Positions 27,231 to 35,338 of a stretch of DNA of 39,335 bases are shown one piece after another. The stretch's first letter is position 1; each line of letters starts with the position of its first letter. Where the stretch lies: NCBI GenBank assembly GCA_017302935.1, contig JAFLBT010000010.1:1-39335 (forward strand), given 5' to 3'. The stretch is from Flavobacteriales bacterium (GTDB taxonomy: Bacteria > Bacteroidota > Bacteroidia > Flavobacteriales > Flavobacteriaceae). The position numbers and the translations under genes are program-made. A model generated the notes under the pieces. The model was not told where the DNA came from and made no database searches. It worked only from the letters and a program-made list of their open reading frames with translations.

Positions 27231-27272
27231 TTGATTCAGAATCTTGTTATGGATTAAGCAAATCTCAATTAC

Positions 27273-27284
27273 TGATAATTATCA
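27273..27284. promoter_or_regulatory. FNR/CRP-type box TGAT-AATT-ATCA upstream of the universal stress gene
   Basis: A perfect palindrome that keeps the TGAT-N4-ATCA core of the FNR consensus TTGAT-N4-ATCAA. Its centre is about 42 bases before the start site predicted from the TAACTTTA box at 27308-27315, the standard position for a class II activator. Confidence 0.6.
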
Positions 27285-27307
27285 TGAGAAAATGACCAAA
27301 AACGGCG

Positions 27308-27315
27308 TAACTTTA
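27308..27315 (+). promoter_or_regulatory. Universal stress gene -7 box (TAACTTTA)
   Basis: One base from TAnnTTTG, 45 bases before the first ATG. There is no -33 TTG, as expected for an activator-dependent promoter. Confidence 0.5.
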
Positions 27316-27359
27316 CATTATTACAATAGAAGACAACAAACAACCTATAAAAAATTACA

Positions 27360-28202
27360 ATGATGAAAAAAATATTATTTCCAACCGATTTTTCAGAAGC
27401 TTCCATGAATGCTTTTGTATATGCTTTAAAATTAGCAGAAAAGATGAATGCAGAAGTGATTACACTTCATGCGTATGAACTTCCAAACTTGCACATGGGT
27501 GGTTTACCAACTACTCTCAAAGAAGTATATGATAGCATAGAATTAGAGAATTTTGAAAATTTCAAAGACCAAATTCCGATGTTGAGAGACATTGCTGTAA
27601 AGCAAAATTTAGAACACGTAAAAATCAATCATATCCTAAAACACGGTGATTTAATTTGGGTGATTAAACAAGTGGTGAAAGAAGAAAACATTGATTATGT
27701 GGTAATGGGTACAAAAGGTGCTTCCGGTTTAAAAGAAACGTTCCTGGGCTCAAATGCCGGTAGTGTTATTACAGAGTTAGATAATTTTGTGATAGCTGTT
27801 CCTGATGAGGCAAATTATGAAGGAATTAAAAACATTGTTTTTTCTACCCGATTTAGAGAAAAAGATTTTAAAGCATTGAAAAAAGTGATTGAATTGTCAA
27901 AATTATTTGATGCCCATGTACATTGTGTATATGTAAAAACAAAAAAATCTGACGTGAATCCGGTTGTCATTGAAGATTGGAAGTTTTTATTAAAAGACGA
28001 AAAAGTGAGTATTCATGTTATTGAAGCAGAAGATGTAAAACAAACCATTTTGAATTTTGTTCAGGCATATGAAGTGGATATGTTGGCCATGCTAAATTAT
28101 AAACGTGGATTCTTCGAAGAGCTTTTCCGCCAAAGTTTAACTCAAAAGTTGTCTTATCACGTTGAGGTCCCACTTTTAGTGATTCATGAAAATGTTTTAT
28201 AA
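27360..28202 (+). CDS. Universal stress protein (tandem UspA domains)
   Basis: A 280-residue cytosolic protein of two UspA folds. Domain 1 (about 1-145) starts KKILFPTDFSEASMNAF and carries the ATP-binding-type loop MGTKGASGLKETFLGSNAGSV at about 117-137 (GxxG-9x-GS pattern). Domain 2 (about 150-280) is more diverged (KNIVFSTRF near 157) and its terminal loop (MLNYKRGFFEELFRQ) lacks the glycines, so it probably does not bind ATP. The gene is single, divergent from mnmE, and ends at a strong terminator. An FNR-type palindrome at the class II activator position suggests induction by oxygen limitation or redox change. Two ATGs open the frame; either could be used. Confidence 0.93.
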   Translation: MMKKILFPTDFSEASMNAFVYALKLAEKMNAEVITLHAYELPNLHMGGLPTTLKEVYDSIELENFENFKDQIPMLRDIAVKQNLEHVKINHILKHGDLIWVIKQVVKEENIDYVVMGTKGASGLKETFLGSNAGSVITELDNFVIAVPDEANYEGIKNIVFSTRFREKDFKALKKVIELSKLFDAHVHCVYVKTKKSDVNPVVIEDWKFLLKDEKVSIHVIEAEDVKQTILNFVQAYEVDMLAMLNYKRGFFEELFRQSLTQKLSYHVEVPLLVIHENVL

Positions 28203-28204
28203 AT

Positions 28205-28237
28205 AAAAAATCCGAAGTTTAACTTCGGATTTTTTTT
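28205..28237. terminator. Bidirectional terminator between the stress gene and the LipL32-like gene
   Basis: AAAAATCCGAAGT pairs with ACTTCGGATTTTT around a 3-base loop, between two convergent genes. Confidence 0.9.
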
Positions 28238-28243
28238 AATTTA

Positions 28244-28933
28244 TTATTGAACGCTTAATTCTTCTGGTTTAGAAGCTATTTTCACTCCCGGAAGTTTAAT
28301 TGGTGCTCCAACTTGTGCCAAGAAACTACCGTTTACTTCACCTTTTTTGTAAGTTGTAAAACCAATTCTGTATAATCCCATCACAAGTGATTTTGTAGGA
28401 TTTCCGGTATCACTAGTGATTCTCATTAATGAATTGTATTTGCTTCCTGATGGTTGAGCAGGCATTTCACTAGAATCATCATTTGACTCAATTGAAATCC
28501 ATTTTGTTGTTTTGATTTTAGATTTAATATCGTCTAATTTCAAAATACTTTCTGCTCTTTCAAAAGTTATCCATGTGTCAAAATAGCTTTTAGTATCGGC
28601 AACATTGGCAGTAAAATCTGCTGAAACCATATCCGTTGCACCTGGTTTCATTCCTTCCGGAACAGGAGAAATCATTCGAATTCCAATCTCAGGAGCTGCA
28701 ATAGGAACCCAAACATAAACATAATACATCTTTTTTCCATTGACTACTTCGTCTGGAGCAGCACCAGGTTTAATAAAACCAAAATAATTGGACATTTCAG
28801 TGTAAGGTACACGTACTTCTTTACCCATTAAACTTTTTTTACCCAAATCAGCTCCAAATTTATCAAGCTTTTGAGCAGTTGCATTGATAGCGAAACTAAG
28901 ACAGATTATCGCTGCTAAAACATTTTTTTTCAT
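28244..28933 (-). CDS. LipL32-family secreted protein
   Basis: A 229-residue exported protein that closely resembles LipL32, the major surface lipoprotein of pathogenic Leptospira, as recalled. Matching stretches: NYFGFIKPGAAPDEVVNGKK at 49-68, YYVYVWVP at 70-77, GIRMISPVPEG at 84-94, YFDTWITFER at 117-126, KYNSLMRI at 165-172, and GLYRIGFTTYKKGEVNGSF at 186-204, ending SKPEEL as in LipL32. Here the signal peptide ends ATAQ and there is no lipobox cysteine, so it is predicted to be released by signal peptidase I, not lipidated. The Asp-rich loop of LipL32 is reduced to ESNDDSSE (149-156), so calcium binding is uncertain. It is monocistronic. Function unknown. Confidence 0.88.
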   Translation of the reverse strand: MKKNVLAAIICLSFAINATAQKLDKFGADLGKKSLMGKEVRVPYTEMSNYFGFIKPGAAPDEVVNGKKMYYVYVWVPIAAPEIGIRMISPVPEGMKPGATDMVSADFTANVADTKSYFDTWITFERAESILKLDDIKSKIKTTKWISIESNDDSSEMPAQPSGSKYNSLMRITSDTGNPTKSLVMGLYRIGFTTYKKGEVNGSFLAQVGAPIKLPGVKIASKPEELSVQ

Positions 28934-29014
28934 TATTTATTGATTATTGATTATTCCTACTCTTTTACGGATTTTCGGTTCCTCCGAATGGTAAATTACT
29001 TGAAATTATTTCAT

Positions 29015-29051
29015 AAAAAAAAATCGTATTGATAAAACAACACGATTTTTT
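29015..29051 (-). terminator. dnaN terminator
   Basis: AAAATCGT and ACGATTTT arms around a 14-base loop with A- and T-runs, 21 bases after the dnaN stop. Confidence 0.75.
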
Positions 29052-29071
29052 ATAAAAAGTTAGATAAAACA

Positions 29072-30190
29072 TTAGTTATTCAACATTACCGGCATTACCA
29101 ACATGGTAATGATTTCTCCGTCGTCTAACCCATCAACAGGAGTTAAGATTCCGGCACGGTTAGGTAAAGACATTTCCAATTGAATTTCATCTGATTGTAA
29201 ATTTGTCAACATCTCCGTTAAAAAACGAGAGTTGAATCCGATTTGCATATCATCTCCTTGATAATCACAAGTCAAACGCTCTTCTGCTTTGTTAGAATAA
29301 TCAATATCTTCAGCGGAAATATTTAATTCTGTTCCTGCAATTTTTAAACGAATTTGATGGGTCGTTTTATTTGAAAAAATCGCTACACGACGTACTGAAT
29401 TTAAAAATTGTGTTCGATCAATTAATAATTTGTTTGGGTTTTCTTTCGGAATAACCGCTTCGTAGTTTGGATATTTTCCGTCAATTAAACGACAAACAAG
29501 CATGTAATTATCAAATGAAAATACTGCATTACTGTCATTGTATTCAATTTTTACTTCACTATCTGATGTTCCTAAAATACCTTTTAAAATATTCAATGGT
29601 TTTTTAGGCATAATAAAATCAGCTACTTGAGAAGCTTTTACATCCGTTCTGGAATATTTAACCAATTTGTGAGCATCGGTGGCCACAAAAATCAATCCTT
29701 CAGGTGAAAATTGAAAAAATACTCCCGACATTACAGGGCGTAAATCATCGTTACCGGCTGCAAAAATCGTTTTACTGATGGCAGTTGCCAAAACTTCTGC
29801 GGGAACAAGTGTAGAAGAAGGATCATCTAATACTACTGCTTTTGGAAATTCTTCTCCGGCAGCGTAAGCCAGAGCATATTTACCAGAATTAGAACTGATT
29901 TCAATTGTATTATTTTCTTCTACTGTAAAGGTCAACGGTTGTTCCGGAAACGTTTTTAAAATTTCTAATAATAATTTTGCTGGTACTGCTACACTTCCTT
30001 CACTTTTACTGTCAATATCTAAGGTAGCAGACATAGTTGTTTCTAAATCTGATGCAGAAACAACTAAACTGTTTTGGTTTAATTCAAATAAAAAATTGTC
30101 CAAGATTGGTAAAGTGTTACTACTGTTAATCACACTTCCAAGCACTTGTAATTGTTTTAATAAATACGAACTCGATACTATAAACTTCAT
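29072..30190 (-). CDS. dnaN: DNA polymerase III beta subunit (sliding clamp)
   Basis: A 372-residue protein matching the bacterial beta clamp, which forms a ring round DNA and holds polymerase III. Three repeated clamp domains of about 120 residues are visible, with ASDLETTMSATL in the first, VATDAHKLVKYSRTDV near the domain 2 start and FNSRFLTEMLTNL in the third. The C-terminus ends MLVMPVMLNN, close to the conserved VMPM(R/L) clamp-loader-contact end. It lies away from dnaA, alone, between gldG (upstream, own promoter in between) and the LipL32-like gene. Confidence 0.97.
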   Translation of the reverse strand: MKFIVSSSYLLKQLQVLGSVINSSNTLPILDNFLFELNQNSLVVSASDLETTMSATLDIDSKSEGSVAVPAKLLLEILKTFPEQPLTFTVEENNTIEISSNSGKYALAYAAGEEFPKAVVLDDPSSTLVPAEVLATAISKTIFAAGNDDLRPVMSGVFFQFSPEGLIFVATDAHKLVKYSRTDVKASQVADFIMPKKPLNILKGILGTSDSEVKIEYNDSNAVFSFDNYMLVCRLIDGKYPNYEAVIPKENPNKLLIDRTQFLNSVRRVAIFSNKTTHQIRLKIAGTELNISAEDIDYSNKAEERLTCDYQGDDMQIGFNSRFLTEMLTNLQSDEIQLEMSLPNRAGILTPVDGLDDGEIITMLVMPVMLNN

Positions 30191-30214
30191 TTCGGTTTTT
30201 TATTTTATATCCTA

Positions 30215-30222
30215 CAAATATA
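30215..30222 (-). promoter_or_regulatory. dnaN promoter -7 box (TATATTTG)
   Basis: Exact consensus on the minus strand, 24 bases before the ATG. No TTG at the usual distance. Confidence 0.6.
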
Positions 30223-30261
30223 ATGGGAACTATTGAATTTAAAAAATGGAATTTATTAACA

Positions 30262-31926
30262 TTATCTGGCGTAGGTTTTTTTACGCCAAAAGATAAAGGC
30301 TAATGCAAACAATAACAAGAGTATTAAAGGCAGTCCAACTGTTAACAATTGAATGGAATGATAGTCTTGGTTCACTTTTTCTTTATCTAAAAATGCCAAT
30401 TTTACTTCTTTGTTTCGAATGTTGATAAGTCCATTGTCATCCAATAAATAATTCATGGCATTTAATAAAAATTCTTTGTTGCCATACACTTGTTGGGTCC
30501 ATTGATCAATTCCACCCAACAATGGTTTTTTATTAACGTAAGAATAATTAATGATGTCACCATCGGCAATCACAATCATTTTGTTATCCTTTCCGCTTTC
30601 AAGATGAGTTGGGGCTGAAAAAGGTCTCACACGGTTTTTAAATGCTGAGGTAAAGGAACCTTCTAATAAAACGCCAAGTGGTAAATTTCCTTTCGTAAAA
30701 TCTTGTTCGTCAACACCTTCCATGAATTCATATAAATTGATTTCTAAAGGTGTTCCAATCGCTTTTGATTGTGGCGAACTTTTTAAAAGGATGGTTTTTT
30801 TAATGCCGTTTTTTAACGTGTCAATGGTATTGGCAAATTCTAATTTAACCAAATTGATATTGTTATTAATGGCATGATTATTTTCTGATTTAATAATGGG
30901 CGAATACAACCAATCAATCGGCACATCTCCTTGTTCAGATTGAGCCGTGACAGGGGTTGAAAGTAAATCTTGAACCAAATTATAATTGATGCGAACCCCG
31001 TATTTGAAAAATAAATCATCCACATTCAATTCTCTTGGAAATGCTAATGAAGCATTGTTTTTGTTTTGTAAGGAATCAATATCCGCAATCACTTTATCCA
31101 TTAGCCACATGCTTTTTCCGCCATTCATGATATATTGGTCCAAAATATATTTTTCATTATCTGAAAATGCTTCTGTAGGTTTTACAATCAAAGCGGCATC
31201 AAATCGTTTTAAATTTTCTAAAACCTTATTCGGATTATCTTGCAAAGAATCAAAATTGAATTCGCCTAATTGATAATATTCTTTCAAATTCAATAAACAA
31301 TCGGCTTGGTATTTATCAGCCATTTGTCCGTTACCTTTTAAAATGGCAATTTTTTTCTTTTCTTTTTTGGTTATTTTGGTCAAAGCATCTGCAAAAGCAA
31401 ATTCAAGTAATTGTACCGAACTATTGATGTTTTCAGCTGGTGTATTTCCGAAATTATTAATCAATAAGGGCACACGAACAGATTTTTCTCCTTGATTGGC
31501 AATTGCCCATGGAAAAATTTGGATGATTTCCTTTTTTCCTTTTTGAGTACTGTTGATATTGGTAGGTAAGAAACCAAGATTTGTTAATTCTGCAATGTAT
31601 TGTTGAGCATTGTTCTCATCTTCCAACGGATTGGTAAACTGAAATATCAAATTGGAATTATAACTGCTAAACTCCTCTAATAATTGTCTGGTTTCATTTT
31701 GTAACCGTTTGAATTCCGGTGGAAAATTTCCATCCAAAAAAACATCAATAAACAAAGGTTCATCAATACTTTTTAGGAGTTCAATAGTGCTATCTGAAAG
31801 CGTATAGCGTTTATCATCCGTCAAGTCAAATCGTTTAAAATAAAAATGCCCAACGATATTGATAGCTACTAACATCCCGAAAAGCGACAAAAAAGAAAGA
31901 AGATTTTTTTTAGTATTTATTTTCAT
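30262..31926 (-). CDS. gldG: Gliding motility ABC transporter auxiliary protein GldG
   Basis: A 554-residue inner-membrane protein. An N-terminal helix (about 10-28) and a C-terminal helix (about 528-548, LLTVGLPLILLLLFALAFIF) flank a large periplasmic domain of the ABC_transp_aux type (YTLSDSTIELLKSIDEPLFI near 42, and GGKSMWLMDKV). GldG works with GldF and the GldA ATPase; mutants of these in Flavobacterium johnsoniae lose gliding. Its ATG overlaps the gldF stop by one base (TAATG), so translation is coupled. gldA is not in this window, in line with its separate location in relatives. Confidence 0.95.
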   Translation of the reverse strand: MKINTKKNLLSFLSLFGMLVAINIVGHFYFKRFDLTDDKRYTLSDSTIELLKSIDEPLFIDVFLDGNFPPEFKRLQNETRQLLEEFSSYNSNLIFQFTNPLEDENNAQQYIAELTNLGFLPTNINSTQKGKKEIIQIFPWAIANQGEKSVRVPLLINNFGNTPAENINSSVQLLEFAFADALTKITKKEKKKIAILKGNGQMADKYQADCLLNLKEYYQLGEFNFDSLQDNPNKVLENLKRFDAALIVKPTEAFSDNEKYILDQYIMNGGKSMWLMDKVIADIDSLQNKNNASLAFPRELNVDDLFFKYGVRINYNLVQDLLSTPVTAQSEQGDVPIDWLYSPIIKSENNHAINNNINLVKLEFANTIDTLKNGIKKTILLKSSPQSKAIGTPLEINLYEFMEGVDEQDFTKGNLPLGVLLEGSFTSAFKNRVRPFSAPTHLESGKDNKMIVIADGDIINYSYVNKKPLLGGIDQWTQQVYGNKEFLLNAMNYLLDDNGLINIRNKEVKLAFLDKEKVNQDYHSIQLLTVGLPLILLLLFALAFIFWRKKTYAR

Positions 31927-32651
31927 TAGTTTTTTGACGTTTTAAGTTGATAAACAGTTGCAGCCAAAAAGAGTATCGATAAACTGATAAAATACAGTAA
32001 ATCTCGTGTGTCAATCACACCACGACTGATGCTTTTATAGTGATAATCCATTCCTAAACCGGCAACAATAGTAGAAAAGGAAGTGAAAAAACCGGCAATA
32101 CCTTCAAATCCAAAATAGAACATAAAACAAATAAAAACGGCCACAATAAAAGCTACTATTTGATTTTCAGTGAGTGTTGAAGCAAATATTCCGATAGCGG
32201 TGTAGGCACTCACCAAAAATAATAATCCAAAATAGGAACCAATAGTACTTCCCATGTCAAAACTTCCGGCAGGTGAACCATAATCAGAAATGACAAAAAC
32301 GTATAAAAGAGTAGGCAAGAGTGCTATTAAAATCAATAAAAACGCTCCTAAAAATTTGCCACCAACAATTTGACGAATGGTCAAGGGTTTGGTTAACAAA
32401 AGCTCTAAAGTTCCTTGTTTTTTTTCATCTGCAAAACTCCGCATGGTAACTGCCGGAATCAAAAAAATCAACACCCATGGTGCAAGTGTGAAAAAAGGAT
32501 TCAAATCGGCAAACCCGCTGTTTAAGATATTAAAATCACCTTCAAAAACCCATAAAAAGAGTCCGTTGAGCAATAAAAAAACGGCAATCACCAAATATCC
32601 GATGGGTGAACCAAAAAAAGATTTTATTTCTCTGAGAAGTATTGCTTTCAT
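31926..32651 (-). CDS. gldF: Gliding motility ABC transporter permease GldF
   Basis: A 241-residue permease with about six membrane helices. The ABC-2 type signature appears as MRSFADEKKQGTLELLLTKP at 66-85 (the inner part EKKQGTLELLLTKP is clear), followed by the helices FLGAFLLILIALLPTLLYVF and YFGLLFLVSAYTAIGIFAST. It forms the membrane channel of the GldA-GldF-GldG transporter. It overlaps gldG by one base. The leader holds an unusual 8-bp tandem repeat. Downstream of the monooxygenase-like and SAM hydrolase genes in the same direction. Confidence 0.95.
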   Translation of the reverse strand: MKAILLREIKSFFGSPIGYLVIAVFLLLNGLFLWVFEGDFNILNSGFADLNPFFTLAPWVLIFLIPAVTMRSFADEKKQGTLELLLTKPLTIRQIVGGKFLGAFLLILIALLPTLLYVFVISDYGSPAGSFDMGSTIGSYFGLLFLVSAYTAIGIFASTLTENQIVAFIVAVFICFMFYFGFEGIAGFFTSFSTIVAGLGMDYHYKSISRGVIDTRDLLYFISLSILFLAATVYQLKTSKN

Positions 32652-32657
32652 TTTTTT

Positions 32658-32713
32658 GTTTAAAAGTTTAAAGTTTAAGGGTTTAAAAGTTTAAGAGTTT
32701 AGAGGTTTAAAAG
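32658..32713. repeat. Seven GTTTA units with ~8-bp period upstream of gldF
   Basis: GTTTA occurs at 32658, 32666, 32673, 32681, 32689, 32697 and 32705, so steps are 8, 7, 8, 8, 8 and 8 bases, with A/G-rich filler. On the gldF strand these are TAAAC units ending 7 bases before the start codon. Confidence 0.85.
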
Positions 32714-32744
32714 GGATGACTAAAAAGCACTTTTCATTTTTATG

Positions 32745-33041
32745 TTAAGCTAAAGATACCATTTTATCAACACTCCAAGCTTCGGGTTTGGCATTAAACA
32801 ATTGTTTAGTAAATGTCCAAACTTCATCAAATAATGCCGATTGTCGATAGTTTTCTAAATCTTCCTCTGTCTCCCAATAGCTGTATGTAAAAAAAATATC
32901 CGGATTATTTTTATCCCGATACAATTCTAATAAACGGTTGCCGGGAGCATTTCGTATTTTTTCTTTCATTAATTCAAAATTGGCCAGAAAAGCTGAAACA
33001 TGTTGCGGATGAAAACTCATTTTTACAATGCGTACAAACAT
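32745..33041 (-). CDS. Antibiotic biosynthesis monooxygenase (ABM)-like protein
   Basis: A 98-residue protein of the ABM/YgiN dimeric alpha-beta barrel fold. It opens with strand MFVRIVKMSFHP, has the central GNRLLELYRDKNNPDIFFTYSYWE and the helix DLENYRQSALFDEVWTFTKQLF. Members include cofactor-free quinol monooxygenases and heme-degrading enzymes; the residues that decide between these are not clear here. It starts 5 bases after the SAM hydroxide adenosyltransferase gene stop, so the two are co-transcribed, and lies about 90 bases upstream of gldF. No link to gliding is shown. Confidence 0.82.
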   Translation of the reverse strand: MFVRIVKMSFHPQHVSAFLANFELMKEKIRNAPGNRLLELYRDKNNPDIFFTYSYWETEEDLENYRQSALFDEVWTFTKQLFNAKPEAWSVDKMVSLA

Positions 33042-33046
33042 AAATA

Positions 33047-33874
33047 TTATTTAAAGTTAATGGTAATAGTATCGCGATAGCCAATTCCAAGCAAAGTCTG
33101 AGCACTTCCAACGGTGGAAGGATTACTTCTAAACAAAGCAATTTCTAAAAAGCCAACTTCATTGAACAACGCCAATTGTTCGCCTTCAAAATACTTAATG
33201 GGAAATTTATCTGAAACTGCTATTGCCGAATAATTGGATTGTATCGATTTGATTGGCTTGGGTTTAATATCAATTTCAAACATTCTGCCTTTACCGACTT
33301 CCATAAATTGTTTTTGGGAAATATTCACCACTACATTTCCAAAATGATCAATATAAATGACATTTCCTTTGATAGAATTTCCATCTTTGGATACAATTGG
33401 TTGTAATTCTGTAGTAGGTTTTAACTGTTGAATTTCTTTGCCAATTACGTTCAACGTTCCTCCTTTTGCTAAGTGACAGGCTACTGTTTTAAAAACATCT
33501 AAATCCGTTGCATTGGAAGGTAAACGGTCGTGAATGTTAATAACGACAATCTTTTGCGGTAAAATACGTTGCGTCAGCATACTCAAAATTCCATTGTCGG
33601 CACAAATGAAAAATTGGTCATTCCATTGCATGGCTACATGTTCGTTTTCAATATTTCGTTCAGCATCAACGCCAATCAAATGTACCGTTCCTTTTGGAAA
33701 ACTACTATAAGCGGCTTGAATGATATAGCTTGCTTCGGCAGTATTAAATGGATCAATATCATGCGAAATGTCAACAATTTTAGCTTCCGGAAATTCGGTT
33801 AAGATTTTTCCTTTTAAAGCCCCAACAAAATGGTCTTTTAGTCCGTAATCTGTCGTGAGTGTAATTATTGACAT
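33047..33874 (-). CDS. SAM hydroxide adenosyltransferase (DUF62 family)
   Basis: A 275-residue protein of the S-adenosyl-L-methionine hydroxide adenosyltransferase (DUF62, fluorinase-fold) family, which cleaves SAM to adenosine and methionine with water. The N-terminal signature is TLTTDYGLKDHFVGALKG at 5-22, where the Asp contacts ribose. Others are IVDISHDIDPF at 33-43, HLIGVDAERN, FICADNGIL, and IDHFGNVVVNI. The C-terminal domain (about 175-275) is a beta barrel ending GIGYRDTITINF. It does not have fluorinase features that I can recognise. It is divergent from phoH. Confidence 0.93.
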   Translation of the reverse strand: MSIITLTTDYGLKDHFVGALKGKILTEFPEAKIVDISHDIDPFNTAEASYIIQAAYSSFPKGTVHLIGVDAERNIENEHVAMQWNDQFFICADNGILSMLTQRILPQKIVVINIHDRLPSNATDLDVFKTVACHLAKGGTLNVIGKEIQQLKPTTELQPIVSKDGNSIKGNVIYIDHFGNVVVNISQKQFMEVGKGRMFEIDIKPKPIKSIQSNYSAIAVSDKFPIKYFEGEQLALFNEVGFLEIALFRSNPSTVGSAQTLLGIGYRDTITINFK

Positions 33875-33896
33875 TTTTTTGTTTATAACTATTCGT

Positions 33897-33904
33897 TAAA
33901 CGTA
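33897..33904 (-). promoter_or_regulatory. Possible -7 box of the DUF62 gene (TACGTTTA)
   Basis: One base from TAnnTTTG on the minus strand, 22 bases before the ATG. No -33 element is seen. Confidence 0.4.
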
Positions 33905-33918
33905 CGAAGTTTTTTGTT

Positions 33919-33926
33919 TAAATTTG
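33919..33926 (+). promoter_or_regulatory. phoH promoter -7 box (TAAATTTG)
   Basis: Exact TAnnTTTG match. The farthest upstream in-frame TTG of phoH (33924) is part of this box and so cannot be the start codon. Confidence 0.6.
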
Positions 33927-33980
33927 AGTGATGCAAATCTACTAATTAAAAACTATTTTTTAATTTTAAAACTGTTGCTT

Positions 33981-34931
33981 TTGAACGAAAGAATTATCGA
34001 ACTGCACGACATTGCCCCAAAAGAGTTTTGGGGAGCTCAAGATAGCCATCTTGAAACCATCAAAAAGTACTATCCAAAGTTAAAAATTGTTGCCCGAGGC
34101 ACCACCCTAAAGGCATACGGCGAGAAGGAAGTATTAGATGAATTTGAAAACCGCTTTAACCGCTTGATGTTACATTTTACACGTTATAACAACATTGATA
34201 CAAATGTAATTGACCGCGTAATTCAAAGCAACTCTCACGAGGAACACAGAATGCCGGACCACGACAAGATTTTAGTACACGGTTTAGGCGGTAAACTCAT
34301 CAAAGCCATGACACCAAATCAACAAAAGTTAGTGGATTTGGTACATAAAAACGACATGGTTTTTGCTGTTGGTCCTGCCGGAACGGGTAAAACTTATACA
34401 GGTGTGGCCTTGGCTGTAAAAGCCCTCAAAGAAAAACAAGTAAAACGTATTATTTTAACACGTCCTGCGGTTGAAGCCGGTGAAAACCTTGGCTTTTTAC
34501 CCGGTGACATGAAAGAAAAACTGGATCCGTATATGCAACCCTTATATGATGCTTTACGCGATATGCTACCTCCTCAAACATTGGAAGATTATATTTTGAA
34601 AGGAATCATTCAAATTGCTCCTCTGGCTTTTATGAGAGGTAGAACGTTAGACAATGCATTTGTGATTTTGGACGAAGCACAGAATTCTACACATTCGCAA
34701 ATGAAAATGTTTTTGACCCGTATGGGAAAAAATGCCAAATTCATCATCACCGGCGACCCCGGACAAGTTGACTTACCAAGAAGAACTATTTCAGGATTGA
34801 AAGAAGCCTTACTCATTCTTAAAGATGTGGAAGGTATTGGCATACTATATTTGGATGATAAAGATATTGTACGTCATCGATTGGTGAAAAAAGTAATTGA
34901 TGCGTATAAAAGTATTGAGAATTTAGATTAA
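33981..34931 (+). CDS. phoH: PhoH-like P-loop ATPase (TTG start)
   Basis: A 316-residue PhoH-family ATPase of uncertain role, often linked to RNA metabolism. Walker A is GPAGTGKT at about 131-138, Walker B is FVILDEAQN, and FIITGDPGQVDLP is the conserved third motif. LTRPAVEAGENLGFLPGD is a PhoH signature. There is no ATG near the expected N-terminus: the frame offers TTG at 33924 (inside the -7 box), 33975 and 33981. The last is chosen because relatives begin MNERIIEL, matching LNERIIEL here. The gene ends at a good terminator. Confidence 0.92.
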   Translation: MNERIIELHDIAPKEFWGAQDSHLETIKKYYPKLKIVARGTTLKAYGEKEVLDEFENRFNRLMLHFTRYNNIDTNVIDRVIQSNSHEEHRMPDHDKILVHGLGGKLIKAMTPNQQKLVDLVHKNDMVFAVGPAGTGKTYTGVALAVKALKEKQVKRIILTRPAVEAGENLGFLPGDMKEKLDPYMQPLYDALRDMLPPQTLEDYILKGIIQIAPLAFMRGRTLDNAFVILDEAQNSTHSQMKMFLTRMGKNAKFIITGDPGQVDLPRRTISGLKEALLILKDVEGIGILYLDDKDIVRHRLVKKVIDAYKSIENLD

Positions 34932-34961
34932 TTTATTGTTATTTATCTTCGTTAATAAACA

Positions 34962-34997
34962 TAAACCTCATAAATAAATAACTATTTATGGGGTTTT
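34962..34997 (+). terminator. phoH terminator
   Basis: AAACCTCATAAATA pairs with TATTTATGGGGTTT (one wobble) and is followed by T residues, 30 bases after the stop. Confidence 0.85.
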
Positions 34998-35010
34998 TGA
35001 TTTAAAATTT

Positions 35011-35247
35011 ATGAAAAAAATTATTTTCATTTTAATTATCTTATTCTTAATTGTTGCGTGTTTATATAGCATTACGATTGATTTTGCTACTTCAATTATC
35101 CCAGGTTGGCATACTACAATTTATCCGGTTTGGTTAATCGTATTGGTCTTTGTTGTTTTATTTCTTATGTTTTATGGTTTGATTTACTTTTCGTATGTAA
35201 ATTTTAAAAAGTTTTTATCAAAAAGAAGAAGAAACAAAATTGGTTAA
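35011..35247 (+). CDS. Small two-helix membrane protein
   Basis: I do not recognise a family for this 78-residue protein. It has two strongly hydrophobic segments, about 3-23 (IIFILIILFLIVACLYSI) and 39-66 (PVWLIVLVFVVLFLMFYGLI), joined by a loop with PGWHTTIYP. The C-terminus is basic (KKFLSKRRRNK), which would place both ends in the cytoplasm. It lies just after the phoH terminator and before the outer-membrane barrel gene, same strand. The ATG follows the T-run by 13 bases and no clear promoter box is seen, so expression may depend on read-through. Confidence 0.75.
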   Translation: MKKIIFILIILFLIVACLYSITIDFATSIIPGWHTTIYPVWLIVLVFVVLFLMFYGLIYFSYVNFKKFLSKRRRNKIG

Positions 35248-35338
35248 ATAACTGATTTTTAACAATTAAAAATAATATTAATTTTCGGCATAAATTTTGC
35301 TAAAAAGCATATCGTTTAATAGTAAAAATCAATATACA

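Noticed and set aside
32658..32713. CRISPR-like array
   Set aside because: The repeated unit is only 5-8 bases with no spacers and there are no cas genes.
33047..33874. Fluorinase or chlorinase function for the DUF62 protein
   Set aside because: Only the general fold and SAM-binding motifs are visible; no halogenase-specific features or neighbouring pathway genes.
35297..35338. N-terminal extension of the beta-barrel protein from TTG
   Set aside because: It would put 14 polar residues before a clean signal peptide that begins at the ATG at 35339.
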